Shown piece after piece: positions 27,336-35,900 of a DNA stretch of 64,000 bases. This DNA is from Natronolimnohabitans innermongolicus JCM 12255 (GTDB taxonomy: Archaea > Halobacteriota > Halobacteria > Halobacteriales > Natrialbaceae). The position numbers were made by a program, and so were the translations under genes. Location of the stretch: positions 64,371 to 128,370 of the forward strand of contig NZ_AOHZ01000075.1 of the NCBI RefSeq assembly GCF_000337215.1. The letters are read 5' to 3'. The notes under the pieces are model-generated. The model was not told the origin of the DNA and did not search any database. It saw nothing but the letters and a program-made list of their open reading frames with translations. The first letter of the stretch is position 1. Each line of letters begins with the position of its first letter.

Positions 27336-28301
27336 ATGGACTGTAACCGGTGTGACGCGGAGGCGGTCATGCACGCCGCCTACTCCGGCGCGCATCTCTG
27401 TGACGACCACTTTCGCGAGTCGGTCGAAAAGCGGGTTCGTCGCCGGGTGCGCCGAGACGACCTCGTGCCGAAGGACGCGACACCCGACGACCCCGAGACG
27501 TGGGTGATCGGGCTCTCGGGCGGGAAAGACAGCGTCGTCCTCACGACGGTCCTCCACGACACGTTCGCCGAGGATCCCCGCATCGAACTCGTCGGGCTGA
27601 CGATCCACGAGGGGATCGAGGGCTACCGCGACGAATCGGTCGACGCCTGCGTCGAACTCGCCGCCGATCTCGAGATCCGCCACGAACTGGTCTCCTACGA
27701 GGAGGAGTTCGGGATCCGGATGGACGACGTCGTCGAGGACGACCCCGAGAACATGGCCGCCTGCGCCTACTGCGGCGTCTTCAGGCGGGATCTCCTCGAG
27801 AAGTACGCCGACGAACTCGGGGCCGATCTCCTGTTGACCGGTCACAACTTAGACGACGAGGCCCAGACCGCGCTGATGAACTTCCTCGAGGGCGACGTCT
27901 CGCAGATCGCCAAACACTTCGACGCCAGCCTCGGCCCCCTCTCGGAACGCGAGGACCAGGAGGAGTTCGTCCCCCGCGCCAAGCCCCTGCGGGACGTTCC
28001 CGAAAAGGAGGTCGCCCTCTACGCCCACCTCGAGGACCTCCCGGCCCACATCACCGAGTGTCCCCACGCCAGCGAGGCCTATCGCGGCGAGATTCAGCAA
28101 CTGCTCTACGATCTCGAGGAGAACCACCCCGGTACCCGTCACTCGATCCTCTCGGGCTACGAGGAGGTGGCGGGCATCGTCGCCGACGAGTTCAACGACG
28201 ACGCCGAGGAGAGCGCCGACCTGCGGGAGTGCGTCGAGTGCGGGTCGACGACCACCCGCGAACGCTGCCGGAAGTGCTCGCTGCTCGAGTCGCTCGCATA
28301 A
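27336..28301 (+). CDS. ncsA: tRNA 2-thiolation protein NcsA
   Basis: A 321-residue adenylating PP-loop protein of the TtuA/Ncs6 group: zinc pair CNRC at the start, PP-loop GLSGGKDSV, internal CAYCG, GHNLDDEAQT and a C-terminal zinc ribbon CVECGSTTTRERCRKC. In haloarchaea NcsA works with the ubiquitin-like SAMP2 to make 2-thiouridine in tRNA-Lys(UUU). ATG 27336 is preferred over 27327 because the CNRC motif usually begins two residues after Met. No SAMP gene is in this window. Confidence 0.92.
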   Translation: MDCNRCDAEAVMHAAYSGAHLCDDHFRESVEKRVRRRVRRDDLVPKDATPDDPETWVIGLSGGKDSVVLTTVLHDTFAEDPRIELVGLTIHEGIEGYRDESVDACVELAADLEIRHELVSYEEEFGIRMDDVVEDDPENMAACAYCGVFRRDLLEKYADELGADLLLTGHNLDDEAQTALMNFLEGDVSQIAKHFDASLGPLSEREDQEEFVPRAKPLRDVPEKEVALYAHLEDLPAHITECPHASEAYRGEIQQLLYDLEENHPGTRHSILSGYEEVAGIVADEFNDDAEESADLRECVECGSTTTRERCRKCSLLESLA

Positions 28302-28661
28302 TCGGCGGCCGTCGTCCGACTTCGATCTGGTGTTTCGACTCACTGTATGTATTTCGACCCGATACGATTGTTTCGGGACCGCGGTCACAGAGTCGCTACC
28401 GTTGACGCTGGGGATATCACACCCTCCCCAGCTGACTCGTTCGCTTTTCGCGGCGCACAGCGCCGCGCTCGCTCTTTCGTCCCTCGAACGCATCGCCGCC
28501 CGCCCGCGCGTTGCTCAGCGGATCACTCCATTCCCCGTTCGCTCGTCGAGGTGCTCGCCTCGCTCGCGCCTCGCTTCGCTCGGACGGGCGCCAGCGCGCG
28601 CCACCACGGATCCACGGATCGTGCGCGTGCGTCTCGGCCCCTGTCTCTTGAGTCCCGGTAA
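28302..28661. other. Intergenic region with repeat family B and GC-rich hairpins
   Basis: This 360-bp gap between convergent genes has no supported gene. On the minus strand it contains a 22-bp core (28422-28443) starting CGAACGAGTC and ending GGGGAGGG that recurs, with one mismatch, at 48324-48345. It also contains runs such as CGAGCGAAGCGAGG and the palindromic GCGGCGCACAGCGCCGC (28459-28475). Similar material occurs between haloarchaeal genes and is often misannotated as short basic proteins. Confidence 0.5.
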
Positions 28662-29453
28662 CTACGAACAGCGAGCCTGAACGTACCGTCGCGCCCGCTC
28701 GAGATCCGCGGGCGTGTTGACGTTCAGGTGCCAGCACTCGAGGTCGACGCCGACGTAGCGTCGGCCGTCGGCGAGCAGCGACTCGAGGGCGTCCGCGAGT
28801 TCGTACTCGTCGCTTTCGCTGTCGGCGCGCTCGACCGCGCGACAGGCCGTATACAGCGCTCGCGCGTCGTGGGTCTGGACGCCGGCGGCGATGTAACCGG
28901 CGCCCGGGTCCTCGTCGTCGGCGATCGCGGACTCGAGTGAACGCACCGTTCCGTCGGCGGCGACGTCACACCGGGCCGTCGTCTCGGCCTCGTTTCGCGA
29001 GACGCGATCGAGCAAGAGCGCGCCGTCGACGTCCGACTCGCGGTGGCGATCGACGAGTCGCGAGAGATCGCAGTCGGGGCCGAAGACGTTGTCGCCGTTG
29101 ACCGTGAGCACGTCCGTCGGGACGTCGTCACCGGCGTCCGACAGCGCCGCGGGATCGGTCACGCCGTAGCCGTCCTCGAACGCCGTCCGGACGGCGTGGG
29201 CGAGTCCCAGTCGATCGTCCTGTACCGCGTACCGAACCGGGACGCCGCCGACCGTCGACCCGATCGCCGCGCGGACCTCGTCGCTCCGGTAGCCGACGAC
29301 GATCGTGATCGCCTCGACGCCGGCGTCGACGACCGTTCGAAGGGTACGCTCGAGCAGCGCCTCACCTGCGATCTCGAGCAGTGGTTTCGGTGTGTCGTCC
29401 GTATACGGCCGTAAACGGGTCCCTCTGCCGGCTGCGAAGACGAGTGCGTGCAT
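28662..29453 (-). CDS. Sugar nucleotidyltransferase (RmlA/GlmU-type)
   Basis: A 263-residue nucleotidyltransferase with the NTP motif LVFAAGRGTRLRPYTDDTPKPLL at the N-terminus, VVGYRSDEV, VNGDNVFG (metal-binding Asp) and GYIAAGVQTHDARALY. It transfers a nucleotide to a sugar-1-phosphate to make NDP-sugar for glycosylation or cell-surface polymers. There is no left-handed beta-helix acyltransferase domain, so it is monofunctional. The start ATG is at 29453. Confidence 0.87.
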   Translation of the reverse strand: MHALVFAAGRGTRLRPYTDDTPKPLLEIAGEALLERTLRTVVDAGVEAITIVVGYRSDEVRAAIGSTVGGVPVRYAVQDDRLGLAHAVRTAFEDGYGVTDPAALSDAGDDVPTDVLTVNGDNVFGPDCDLSRLVDRHRESDVDGALLLDRVSRNEAETTARCDVAADGTVRSLESAIADDEDPGAGYIAAGVQTHDARALYTACRAVERADSESDEYELADALESLLADGRRYVGVDLECWHLNVNTPADLERARRYVQARCS

Positions 29454-29643
29454 CCGTCGCTGGCTGATGGCTCGAGTTGCCGACGGTTGTCACTATCGTT
29501 TTGGACTGGCTGAAAGAAAACGAGCATGGCACGCTCGTGTCGCCGACCGGCACGCAGGTGGTGTGGTGTGTCGGTGGTGTGTCGGTGGTGTGTTGCGCGC
29601 CGAAGTCGGCGGGTAGTGTGTCGCGGACGTGACTGCGAGCCGC

Positions 29644-30894
29644 CTACCGAATGACGTCGACGCCGTTGTGTTTCTCGACTTCCTCGCGCCCGCCGTCGCT
29701 GTGGGCGCCGTAGCCGGAGTTCGAGCCGCCGGAACGCGAGCCCGACTGGGACTGCGACCGAGAGCGGGAATTCGAGCGAGAGTTGACGTCCTCGACGTTG
29801 TTGCTCGCGTCGAAATCGGCGTCAGAGACGCTTTCGATGCTCGCACGCGACTTGTCGGCCTGTTTTTGCGTGGTCGGGCCGAGTACCTGTGCGCTCTGGA
29901 CACCGGTCATGATGGCCATGACCCGTACCTTGCCCTTGTAGTTCTCCTGAATCCGGGCGCCCCAGATGACGTTTGCCGACGCCTCGAGGCGTTCGGTGAT
30001 GTTGTCTGCGATTCCCTCGGCCTCTTTCAGCGTCAGGTCGGGGCCGCCGGTGATGTGAACGAGTCCGCCGGAGGCGCCACGGTAGTCGACGTCCAGCAGC
30101 GGGTGGTTCATCGCGTCCTTGACGACCTCGTCGGTCTTGTTCTTGTCCTGGGTTTCGCCGACCAGCATGACGGCGACGCCGCCCTGGTTCATGATCGTCG
30201 ACATGTCGGCGTAGTCCAGGTTGATCAGCGACGGCTGGGTGATCGTCTCCGAGATCCCCTTGACGGTCTCGGCGATGATCTGGTCCATCACCGAGAACGC
30301 CTTGCCGATCGGGAGGTTCGGGACGTAATCGAGCAGCCGGTTGTTGTCGAGGACGATGATCGAGTCGGCCTTATCGCGTAGTTTCTCGAGGCCTTCTTCG
30401 GCTTTGACCGTCCGTGCGCGCTCGACGTTGAACGGCGTCGAGACCATCCCGACGACGATTGCGCCCTGCTCTTTGGCGATTTTCGCGACGACGGGGGCGG
30501 CACCGGTCCCGGTCCCGCCACCCATTCCGGCCGTCACGAACACGAGGTCCGCATCGCCGAGGACCTCCTGTACCGTGCTCTGGGCCATCTCGGTCGCGCG
30601 TTCGCCCATCGACGGATCGCCACCGGCACCGAGGCCGTTGGTCAGCGACTTGCCGACGAGGATCTTCGTGTCGGCTTCGATCATCTTCAGGTGCTGTTTG
30701 TCCGTGTTGATCGCCACGGTATCCGCACCGTCGACGCCGATGTTGTACAGCCGGTTGATCGTGTTGTTACCCGCGCCACCGCAGCCGACGATAACGATGC
30801 GTGGGTCGCCGAACTCGTCACCGTCCATGTCGGCGTCCATCGCCTTCGCTTCTTCCTCGGCGTTCTCGAGCGCATCTTGTACGATATCCTGCAT
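29644..30894 (-). CDS. ftsZ2: Cell division tubulin FtsZ2
   Basis: A 416-residue FtsZ. The N-terminal [20 protein letters not shown], nucleotide-binding [15 protein letters not shown], the tubulin signature [16 protein letters not shown] and the T7 loop [12 protein letters not shown] are all visible. The C-terminal linker is unusually Ser/Arg/Gln-rich ([19 protein letters not shown]) and ends with the conserved tail [10 protein letters not shown]. These N- and C-termini fit haloarchaeal FtsZ2, which assembles with FtsZ1 at midcell and drives constriction. It starts two bases after the cdrS stop, so the two are one operon. Confidence 0.95.
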   Translation of the reverse strand: MQDIVQDALENAEEEAKAMDADMDGDEFGDPRIVIVGCGGAGNNTINRLYNIGVDGADTVAINTDKQHLKMIEADTKILVGKSLTNGLGAGGDPSMGERATEMAQSTVQEVLGDADLVFVTAGMGGGTGTGAAPVVAKIAKEQGAIVVGMVSTPFNVERARTVKAEEGLEKLRDKADSIIVLDNNRLLDYVPNLPIGKAFSVMDQIIAETVKGISETITQPSLINLDYADMSTIMNQGGVAVMLVGETQDKNKTDEVVKDAMNHPLLDVDYRGASGGLVHITGGPDLTLKEAEGIADNITERLEASANVIWGARIQENYKGKVRVMAIMTGVQSAQVLGPTTQKQADKSRASIESVSDADFDASNNVEDVNSRSNSRSRSQSQSGSRSGGSNSGYGAHSDGGREEVEKHNGVDVIR

Positions 30895-30896
30895 CG

Positions 30897-31079
30897 TTAC
30901 ACCTTGGCCCAGGTTCGTTTACCGGACTGCTCGCTCGGTCCGTCGGTTTGTTGCTCGTTGATCATCTCGCGAACGGCCGACCGGATGGCTTCGCTCCGGT
31001 TCGGGAACTCGCCAGAGTCGACGAGCTGTTCGACCTCCTCGATCTGCTGTTTCGGAATTCGCAGTGTCACACGCTCCAT
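30897..31079 (-). CDS. cdrS: Ribbon-helix-helix cell-division regulator CdrS
   Basis: A 60-residue ribbon-helix-helix protein: [20 protein letters not shown] for the strand and first helix, then [17 protein letters not shown]. In Halobacterium and Haloferax, CdrS is cotranscribed with ftsZ2 and regulates it and other division genes. Longer frame from 31157 is discarded because the ribbon starts at ATG 31079. The cdrS stop and ftsZ2 start are two bases apart. The upstream ~120-nt leader and operator are described separately. Confidence 0.93.
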   Translation of the reverse strand: MERVTLRIPKQQIEEVEQLVDSGEFPNRSEAIRSAVREMINEQQTDGPSEQSGKRTWAKV

Positions 31080-31144
31080 TGTTGTATTCCCTGTTGAGTA
31101 AGACGGTGGCGCGCCCCTGTCAGACGCGGCGTGTCTTACACCGG

Positions 31145-31166
31145 AAACGCCCGCCATCGGGCGTTT
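31145..31166 (-). promoter_or_regulatory. Leader hairpin of the cdrS-ftsZ2 operon
   Basis: A perfect 9-bp stem, AAACGCCCG / CGGGCGTTT, with a 4-nt loop, sits in the predicted ~120-nt leader between the operator palindrome and the cdrS start. It could act as an attenuator, an mRNA-stability hairpin or, on the plus strand (followed by TTTT), as a terminator for antisense transcripts. Confidence 0.6.
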
Positions 31167-31186
31167 TGCGACTTTCGTCGCCCGCT

Positions 31187-31204
31187 GTAAGACGACCGTC
31201 TTAC
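31187..31204 (-). promoter_or_regulatory. 18-bp palindromic operator at the cdrS-ftsZ2 start site
   Basis: GTAAGACG-AC-CGTCTTAC is a perfect inverted repeat with a 2-bp centre. The minus-strand TATA element AAACCTTTATTG lies at 31231-31242, so the palindrome covers the expected start of transcription. Single copies of GTAAGAC/GTCTTAC are at 31098, 31133 and 31263; the two outer ones (31131-31141 and 31261-31271) share the 11-mer GTGTCTTACAC. CdrL and CdrS are the likely binders. Confidence 0.7.
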
Positions 31205-31277
31205 GCGAGTAAGTGGAAGACTGCCATAGGCAATAAAGGTTTCGGCGAATCAGACTATCCGTGTCTTACACTAGTCG

Positions 31278-31979
31278 TTATGTAGGACGATCCCGTCCGA
31301 GGACGTCCGCCGCCGGCGTCCGACGTCCACAGCTCGGACAGAACGACCAGTCCGAACGGACTTCGTCGCCACACTCACAAAACAGCCGTCTCGAGGCCTT
31401 CTCACCGCAGTTCGGACAGTAGACGTGCTCGTCGTCGACCGTCTCTCCACACAGACCACACTGCGTGTGTCCACCGGTGTCTGACACGTCGCCGTCGTCG
31501 CCGTTCGACGATGTCTTACGTTCGACTGTGGCGGTTTCGTCGGCTGCGCGTACGGCGGTGTGTTCGTCGCCGGACCGTCGGACAGGATCGATCGAGTGTC
31601 GGTTGTCCCCGTCTGCTCGGTGTCGTTCCGCGCGTGCGTTGTCGACCCGCCGAGTCTCGTCTCGAGGGCGACCCTCGTCCTCGAGCGAGACGGTGATCGT
31701 TACGTCTCCCGATCGGCGTGCCTTCGACTGCCGCGTTCGTTCCTCGCGTGCGTACTCGAGGTCCCGGAGTCGTTCGGTAAGGAGGTCGTCGACCCGTTCG
31801 CGGATCAGGTCGTCGATCGCACCTGACTGGGTCGGCTCCGCTCGTTCCGCGGCACGGGCGCTCGCTGTCTCGTCCAGATACGACCGTAGCGCCTCGCGCA
31901 TCGCCTCGCTCTTCGAGATCTCGAGCGCCTCGAGTTGTCCGACGAGGTCGTCGTCAGCGCGGAACGTGATCTTACTCAT
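31278..31979 (-). CDS. cdrL: CdrL: ribbon-helix-helix regulator with C-terminal zinc ribbons
   Basis: A 233-residue protein encoded upstream of cdrS-ftsZ2 in the same orientation. The N-terminus is a ribbon-helix-helix (MSKITFRADDDLVGQLEALE, then SKSEAMREALRSYL). A charged, probably disordered middle part follows (residues ~60-165). The C-terminus has paired zinc-ribbon motifs: CGLCGETVDDEHVYCPNCG and CECGDEVRSDWSFCPSCG. The neighbourhood and architecture match CdrL, a regulator of the cdrS-ftsZ2 operon. One more GTCTTAC site lies inside the gene (31513-31519). The promoter has a minus-strand TATA (ATTAATATATCT) near 32007-32018 and an 11-bp palindrome CTGTCAGACAG at 32025-32035. Confidence 0.88.
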   Translation of the reverse strand: MSKITFRADDDLVGQLEALEISKSEAMREALRSYLDETASARAAERAEPTQSGAIDDLIRERVDDLLTERLRDLEYAREERTRQSKARRSGDVTITVSLEDEGRPRDETRRVDNARAERHRADGDNRHSIDPVRRSGDEHTAVRAADETATVERKTSSNGDDGDVSDTGGHTQCGLCGETVDDEHVYCPNCGEKASRRLFCECGDEVRSDWSFCPSCGRRTPAADVLGRDRPT

Positions 31980-32097
31980 CGCGTGATTACCACACTCCTT
32001 CTAGTCCAGATATATTAATCTTCACTGTCAGACAGTCGACTAACTCGATCCGAATAATAACCCTTATGTTACCCTCGGCGGCTACATTGTGATGTAA

Positions 32098-32171
32098 CCG
32101 CCCTTAGCTCAGACTGGTAGAGCAGTCGACTGTAGATCGACTTGTCCCCCGTTCAAATCGGGGAGGGCGGA
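32098..32171 (+). tRNA. tRNA-Tyr (GTA)
   Basis: A 74-nt tRNA without intron. The acceptor stem CCGCCCT/AGGGCGG pairs perfectly, the D-arm contains AGCTCAGACTGGTAGAGCA, the anticodon stem is GTCGA/TCGAC with loop CTGTAGA (anticodon GTA at 32132-32134), the T-arm is CCCCG-TTCAAAT-CGGGG, and the discriminator is A. CCA is not encoded. A TATA-like CCCTTATG lies ~35 bp upstream. Confidence 0.95.
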
Positions 32172-32285
32172 CTTTTACTGCGAACAACGTGAGCAGTCGG
32201 ACGTCTATCCCGATACGATTTGAACACGAGAGTCGCATGCCCGCACAGCCGAGCGAAGCGAGGCGAGCAGGAACGTCTCTCACCT

Positions 32286-32303
32286 GTTCAAATCGGGGAG
32301 GGC
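32286..32303 (+). repeat. Duplicated tRNA-Tyr 3' end (att-like)
   Basis: An 18-bp sequence GTTCAAATCGGGGAGGGC is identical to positions 32151-32168 of the tRNA-Tyr gene. Such 3'-end duplications are left by integrases that target tRNA genes. The 117 bp between the copies contain no integrase, so this is either a very short remnant or one side of an eroded element. Confidence 0.6.
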
Positions 32304-32452
32304 AACTTCCGCTCACGTCGAAGCGTGATCGATAGCGAAGACTCCGCCTTCGGTCGGGGTAGAACGTTTTCTCGCTGATTCCCAAATTGCAGTAGGGCCA
32401 ACGGAGATACGCAACTTGAATTCAGTCCTGAGTCACCGCCTGCCTGCGATTT

Positions 32453-32581
32453 TTATACTGTAAGAGACCACTCGTGGTCGCAGTCTGTGCACGCGAAATC
32501 AGCTATTGTCTTTCCATCGGCAATGCGTTTGGCAACTTCCTCGCCAAAACCGTCGCATTCCGGGCAGATGGAGCTTATCAC
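32453..32581 (-). CDS. Small CPxC zinc-finger protein (42 aa)
   Basis: On the minus strand a GTG-started frame (stop immediately upstream in frame) encodes 42 residues with CPEC at positions 6-9 and CTDC at 31-34, ending DHEWSLTV. The spacing of two CxxC pairs around a helix (EEVAKRIADGKTIADFA) is that of haloarchaeal one-domain zinc-finger micro-proteins. It is too short for most gene finders. The start is uncertain because no ATG is available. Confidence 0.5.
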   Translation of the reverse strand: MISSICPECDGFGEEVAKRIADGKTIADFACTDCDHEWSLTV

Positions 32582-32681
32582 TGTCTTTGACTGTTATGAT
32601 CGGTCACGTTTCAGTGCCCTACCCAACTATGTGTGTAGTTCAATTCTCGAAACCCGTCTAACCGCCCTCCAAACGCGCATA
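32582..32681. other. Short region without a supported gene
   Basis: Lower-GC sequence between the zinc-finger micro-gene and the gene-poor region downstream of the large histidine kinase. I see no further coding signal. Together with 32172-32452 it forms the eroded stretch next to the tRNA-Tyr 3'-end duplication. Confidence 0.3.
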
Positions 32682-32933
32682 TTACACACAAGAGGAGACA
32701 ATGTGCCCCCTCGTTGGCTCCGACGGGTGCGAACGGTGTGAGAATGCATCGGTTCCCGTGACCCAGCGGTTCTGTTCTACCTGGCTCGAGCGGTTCGGCG
32801 GGATCGAGGTACTCTGCTGTGAGTTTGCGACGGTCTCCCTCGAGAGTCCGACGGCCAGCAGTGTGCCCTCGAGTCGGACATCGGACAGACGGTCGGCCGC
32901 CTCGAGTTCGTCGGTGAGCGAACTGTCACTCAC
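32682..32933 (-). CDS. Possible small protein downstream of the large histidine kinase
   Basis: A GTG-started frame of 83 residues begins 23 bp after the kinase stop. The first 38 residues look haloarchaeal and amphipathic (SDSSLTDELEAADRLSDVRL, then EGTLLAVGLSRETVA); the rest is Ser/Gln/Pro-rich and less convincing. It may be a real small protein with a decayed end, or chance. No family recognised. Confidence 0.3.
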   Translation of the reverse strand: MSDSSLTDELEAADRLSDVRLEGTLLAVGLSRETVANSQQSTSIPPNRSSQVEQNRWVTGTDAFSHRSHPSEPTRGHIVSSCV

Positions 32934-32955
32934 AACGGGGACACGACCGTTCGTC

Positions 32956-35900
32956 TTACTCCTCGAGCGTCTCCTCGCTAACTGCAGGGAGCGTAAACGA
33001 AAACGTCGATCCCTCGCCGGGTTCGGAGTCGACCCAGATCTCGCCGCCGACGGACTCGTTCCGCGAGTCTGCCGGGCACGACCCCGCTTCGCTCGCTCGA
33101 ACGCCGTGGCGCTCGACGATTCGCTCACAGACTGCGAGTCCGATACCCGCTCCGTCGTACGCGTCGTGACTGTGCAGGCGATGAAAGATTTCGAAGATTT
33201 GGTCGGCGTCGTCGGGAGCGATCCCGATCCCGTCGTCGTGGACCGAGATTTCCCACTCGTCGCCGCGGCGGTCGGCCGAGACGTGAATCCGCGGCGGCTG
33301 GTCGCCGCTGTACTCGAGGGCGTTGTCGAGCAGGTTCTGGAACACCTGGCGCAACTGGTTCGGATCGCCGTTGACGCAGGGTAACGGGTCGGCGGTAATC
33401 GTCGCGTCGGTTTCCCGTATCTTGAACTGGAGGTCGTCGTGAACGTCGTCGAACACGGCCTCGAGATCGGTCGGTTCGAACGGGTTTCCGCGCGTCTCGA
33501 TCCGTGAGTACGCGAGCAGTCCGTCGATCATGTTTCGCATGCGATCGGCGCCGTCGACCGCGAACTGGAGGAATTCCCGTCCGTCGTCGTCGAGTTCGTC
33601 CTCGTACCGTCGCTCGAGCAATCGAAGGTACGTCGAGACCATGCGAAGGGGCTCTTGCAGGTCGTGACTCGCCGCGTAGGCGAACTGCTCGAGTCGCTCG
33701 TTGGACTCCTCGAGGTCGTCGATCAGGTCCTCGAGGCGGCGCTGATACTCCCGGCGTTCGGTGATGTCGGTGAGCGTAACGATCGCGCGACTTACGTTGC
33801 CGTGTGCGTCTCTGACCGGCATACCGTGTTCCATGATGATCCGTCGTTCGCCGTCGAACGCCTCGATTTCGTAGACGTTGGGCTCCGTGACCGCCTCGCC
33901 GCGAAGCACCTCGGCCATCGTCCACTCCTCGGGCGAGACTGGCTCTCCCGAGTCGGCCCACGTCGCGGTGAACCGCTCGTACTCGTCGACGCCCTCGACG
34001 TCGAAGACGTCGTCGCCCCAGATTCGTTTCGCGACGCCGTTCGCCCGGCGGATCGAACCGTCGCCGTTCGCGACGACGGTCCCGACCGGTAACACCTCGA
34101 ACAGCGTCTCGAGTTCGCGGGTCTGGCGCTCGAGTTCGAGTTCGGCGCGCTTTCGGTCCGTGATATCGACGAGCGTGCCGGGGAAGGTGATCGGGTTGCC
34201 GGCCGCGTCGCACTCGACGTGACCGCGCGCGAGGACCCATCGAAGGTCGCCGGCGTCGTCCCAGACGCGGTATTCGGCCTCGTACTCGTTTCCGGCTTCG
34301 AGGGCCGCGTCGATCTCTCGCTCGACGCGCTCGCGGTCGTCCTCGTGGATCGAGGAGACGAACGCCTCGAGCGAAACGCCGGATTTAGCGGCCGCCGGAT
34401 CGACGCCGAACGTCCGGGCGAACGCCTCGCCGGCGACGAACCGGTCCTCGGGGACGTGCCACTCCCAGGTGCCGACGGCGCCGGCGTCGATCGCGGCCTC
34501 GAGTTGCGAGTTGATCTCACGAAGTTCGCGCTCGCGCTCCCGGCGCTCGGTGACGTCCGCGGCGACGCCGACGATGCGGACGACGTCGCCGCCCTCGCGG
34601 ACGGGAACGGCCTGGGCGTGCACCCAGCGAACCGAGCCGTCGGGGCGAACGACCCGGAACTCCTCGTCGTACTCGTCGTCTGGCAGTGCCGCGTACGCCT
34701 TTCGGACGCGCTCGCTGTCGTCCGGATGGACGTCCTCGAGGAACGAGTGGGGATCGTCGTACAGCGATTCGCGATCGCGACCCCAGATCTCCTCGTAGAC
34801 CGGGTTGACGTACAGTAGCTCGCTCGAGTCCGGCGTCGACATCCAGACGATCTCGTCGACGTTTTCGGCGAGCGTGCGGAACTTCGCCTCGCTCTCTTCG
34901 AGCTGTCGCTCGATCTCCTTTCGCTCGGTGATATCGATCGCAACGCCCTCGAGGGCGACCACGTCGTCGTTTTCGAAGACCGGCCGACCGTACTCTCTGA
35001 CCCACCTGCGATCGCCGTCGGCGGTCTCGATCCGGTAGGTGACCGAGAACGACTCGCCGTCGGCCACGTCGCGTTGAATTCGATTCCAGAGGTCGTCGCG
35101 ATCGGCGTCGTGGACGACGTCTTCCCCGTAGCTGACGTCGCCGCCTTCGATCGCCGCAGTGTCGTACCCGGTCAGCGCCGCGGCGCCGTCGCTGACGAAC
35201 TCCATCGGCCACCCGCGCTCGTTTTTCGCGCGGTAGACCATTCCGGGGACATTGTCCATCAGCGTCGAGAGCTGGCGCTCGCGCTCGCGGAGTTCGCGTT
35301 CGATCTCCTTGCGTTCGGTGACGTCACGGAAGTAAACCGAGGTGCCGGTTTCGGACGGGTACACCGTCGCTTCGACCCAGCACTCGAGCAGTTCGGAGTA
35401 GTGCTCCAGGTGCGTTGGCTCCTGTGTGTCCATCGCCTCGTCGACGGCGTTCTGGACGCGCTCGATCTCCGGCGTCTCGCCGAACGCGTCGTCGAGACGC
35501 GCCCCGCGGATCGTCCGTTCGTCGACGTCGAGTAACTCCGCTGCGCGGTCGTTGATGAACGAGAGTCGGTACTCCTCGTCGAGCGCGTACACGCCGTCGT
35601 CGACGCGACCGAACACCTCGCTCAGTTCGGTCTCGAGTTCGCGTTCCCGTCTCTTGAGATCGGTAACGTCCTCACCCGTGGTGACGACGCGATCGATCGT
35701 TCCGTCCTCGTCGGTGATCGGGACGGCGTTGACCGACAGCCATCGTCGCTCGCCGCCGGGGAGTTCGACCTGCAAGATGCGGTCGTACACCGGCTCGCCG
35801 GTCTCGAGGACCGCTGCAGCCGGGTAATCCGCGGCCGAGAGGCGCGTGCCGTCTTCGTCGTACATCGGCCGGTCCGTCGGCGTGTACGACTCGCGGTCCT

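Noticed and set aside
28417-28737. A 106-residue minus-strand open frame ending TSQLGRV
   Set aside because: It is basic, Arg/Ala-rich and lies in repeat family B material. Such frames recur wherever this repeat occurs and are not credible proteins.
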